A DNA stretch of 32,023 bases from Burkholderiales bacterium (GTDB lineage Bacteria; Pseudomonadota; Gammaproteobacteria; Burkholderiales; Burkholderiaceae_C), in NCBI GenBank assembly GCA_028868875.1, contig JAGWTS010000016.1:1-32023 (forward strand). Reading direction: 5' to 3'. The notes under the pieces are model-generated. The model was given only the letters and a program-made list of their open reading frames with translations, had not been told where the DNA came from and did not search any database. This document shows positions 30,775 through 32,023 of the stretch, in pieces. A program made the translations under genes and the position numbers. The stretch's first letter is position 1. Each line of letters begins with the position of its first letter.

Positions 30775-31971
30775 CTACAGGACCGCGGCCATGGCCTCGG
30801 CGGTGCGCTCGACGTTGCCGCTATTGAGCCCGGCCACGCAGATGCGTCCCGAGCGCACGAGGTAGACGCCGAACTCCTCGCGCAGCCGGTCGACCTGGGC
30901 CGCGCTCAAGCCCGTGTAGCTGAACATGCCGCGCTGGGTCAGGAAGTAGCCGAAATCGCGCCCCGGCAGCTTGGCCGAGATCACGCCGTGCAGGCTGCGC
31001 CGCATCGCCAGGATGCGCGTGCGCATCGCCGCCACGTCGGCCTCCCAGGCCGCGCGCAGCTCCGGCTCACCGAGGACGCGGCTGATGATCCCGGCGGCGT
31101 GGAGGGCCGGGCTCGAGTAATTGCGCCGCACCGTGGCCTTGAGCTGGCCGAGCACGAGCTCGGCCTCGGCACGGTCGGCGCAGACCACGCTCAGCGCCCC
31201 GGCGCGCTCGCCGTAGACGCTCATGCTCTTCGAGAACGAATTGGCGATGAAGAACGAAAGCCCCGAGTCGGCGAGCGCGCGCACCGCGAAGGCGTCTTCG
31301 GCAATGCCGTCGCCGTAGCCCTGGTAGGCGAGGTCGAGGTACGGGATCAGGCGGCGCTCGCCGAGCAGCGGGATCAGCTGCTCCCACTGCGCCTGCGACA
31401 AGTCCACCCCGGTCGGGTTGTGGCAGCAGGCGTGCAGCAGCACCACGCTTTGCGCCGGCAGCGAGGACAGGGTCTCGCACATCGCGTCGAAGCGCAGCCC
31501 GCCGCTTGCGGCGTCGTAATACGGGTAGGGGTGGACCTTCAGCCCGGCGCCTTCGAACATCGCGCGGTGGTTGTCCCAGGTCGGGTCGCTGACCCAGACC
31601 TCGCTCGCCGGAAACCAGCGCCGCAGGAAGTCGGCACCGACGCGCAGGCCGCCGCTCGAGCCCACGGTTTGCAAGGTGGCGACGCGCCCGCTCGCCAGCG
31701 CGGGCGAGCCGGCACCGAAGAGCAGCCCCTGCACCGCGCTGCGCGCCGCCGCCGTGCCTTCGATCGGCAGGTACGACTTCGGCGCCGATTCGGCCAGCAT
31801 CTGGGCTTCGGCGCGGCGCACGCAGTCGAGCACCGGAATGCGCCCGGCATCGTCGAAATAGATGCCGATCGACAGGTTGACCTTGTTCGGCCGCGGATCG
31901 TGGCCGAAGGCCTCGTTCAGGCTCAGGATCGGGTCGCCCGCGTAAGGCTCGAGGTGGGAGAAGGTACTCAT
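30775..31971 (-). CDS. tyrB: Aromatic/aspartate-type aminotransferase (class I PLP), 398 aa
   Basis: This is a PLP-dependent transaminase of the AspC/TyrB subgroup. The family signature around the PLP lysine is complete (SFSKSMSVYGERAG, Lys248). Other active-site blocks are HNPTG (Asn185), YLDLAYQGYGDG (Asp213, Tyr216) and the C-terminal carboxylate-binding Arg in VYLVRSGRICVAGLN. The N-terminal FSHLEPYAGDPILSLNEAF is typical of the group in Betaproteobacteria. It interconverts aromatic amino acids or aspartate with their keto acids. The symbol tyrB is by similarity; aspartate specificity is possible. The start ATG overlaps the stop of an upstream gene (ATGA, 31968-31971), so it is second or later in an operon that runs in from the right edge. 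Confidence 0.9.
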   Translation of the reverse strand: MSTFSHLEPYAGDPILSLNEAFGHDPRPNKVNLSIGIYFDDAGRIPVLDCVRRAEAQMLAESAPKSYLPIEGTAAARSAVQGLLFGAGSPALASGRVATLQTVGSSGGLRVGADFLRRWFPASEVWVSDPTWDNHRAMFEGAGLKVHPYPYYDAASGGLRFDAMCETLSSLPAQSVVLLHACCHNPTGVDLSQAQWEQLIPLLGERRLIPYLDLAYQGYGDGIAEDAFAVRALADSGLSFFIANSFSKSMSVYGERAGALSVVCADRAEAELVLGQLKATVRRNYSSPALHAAGIISRVLGEPELRAAWEADVAAMRTRILAMRRSLHGVISAKLPGRDFGYFLTQRGMFSYTGLSAAQVDRLREEFGVYLVRSGRICVAGLNSGNVERTAEAMAAVL

Positions 31972-32023
31972 TCGGCCAATGCCTTTTCGATGTCGGCGGC
32001 TAGGGTTTCGGGCTTGTCTGCCG
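31968..32023 (-). CDS. C-terminal end of a gene upstream of the aminotransferase (partial)
   Basis: The last 18 codons of a minus-strand gene are visible, reading ADKPETLAADIEKALAE and stop. The stop overlaps the aminotransferase ATG by the usual 4 bases. The ending (KPE, then a helix D-I-E-K-A-L) resembles the C-terminus of glutathione peroxidase-type proteins, but 17 residues are too few to assign it. Confidence 0.55.
   Translation of the reverse strand, partial: ADKPETLAADIEKALAE

Noticed and set aside
1-32023. Insertion sequences, integrases or other mobile-element genes
   Set aside because: No transposase, integrase or terminal-repeat signature was recognised in any real gene.

Overview
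The window is strongly GC-rich (about 70 % by eye) with tightly packed genes, many 4-base stop/start overlaps (ATGA, GTGA, TTGA) and a marked G/C preference at third codon positions. A complete minor-pilin set of type IV pili (pilE, fimT-like, pilV, pilW, pilX, pilY1) and the overall gene style suggest a betaproteobacterium of the Burkholderiales, perhaps near Rubrivivax/Leptothrix. That placement is inferred; no rRNA or other marker gene is present.

Layout. (1) 1-9099, plus strand: the distal end of a contractile-injection-like (phage-tail-like) cluster. It holds the C-terminus of one baseplate-J-like protein, a second complete J-like protein, a tail-protein-I-like protein with a beta-helix C-terminus, a 1077-residue right-handed beta-helix protein with an N-terminal domain of the DUF6519 type, and a small LysM-like/Ala-rich protein. 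A hairpin-rich 176-bp spacer splits this run. (2) 9202-15640, minus strand: the pilE-fimT-pilV-pilW-pilX-pilY1 operon, preceded by a 423-bp upstream region with repeated TGTGATC/T boxes. (3) 16064-21848, minus strand: an extended-SDR gene, two oligopeptide-type ABC ATPases, a peptide-type substrate-binding protein and an amidase-signature hydrolase, nearly all overlapping. The two matching permeases (dppB/dppC-like) lie about 4-5 kb away at 25936-27725, also on the minus strand. (4) 21943-25831: a regulatory island between the two halves of the transporter, made of a LysR regulator, an ECF-type sigma factor with a possible small downstream gene, and an OmpR-type response regulator with its sensor kinase. 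(5) 27745-32023: an aldehyde dehydrogenase divergent from dppB with only 19 bp between start codons, a 77-residue small protein with a strong terminator, a second LysR regulator, a 26-bp tandem repeat, an aromatic/aspartate-type aminotransferase, and the last 18 codons of an upstream gene.

How they may work together. The transporter and amidase look like one uptake-and-hydrolysis unit for a peptide or amide. The response regulator has a textbook 7+4+7 direct repeat (GATCACA) just upstream of its own gene, and the same heptamer recurs with 22-bp phasing upstream of pilE. This suggests, but does not prove, that the two-component system controls the minor pilins. The least familiar part is the injection-system tail end, with two consecutive beta-helix proteins after duplicated J-like baseplate genes.
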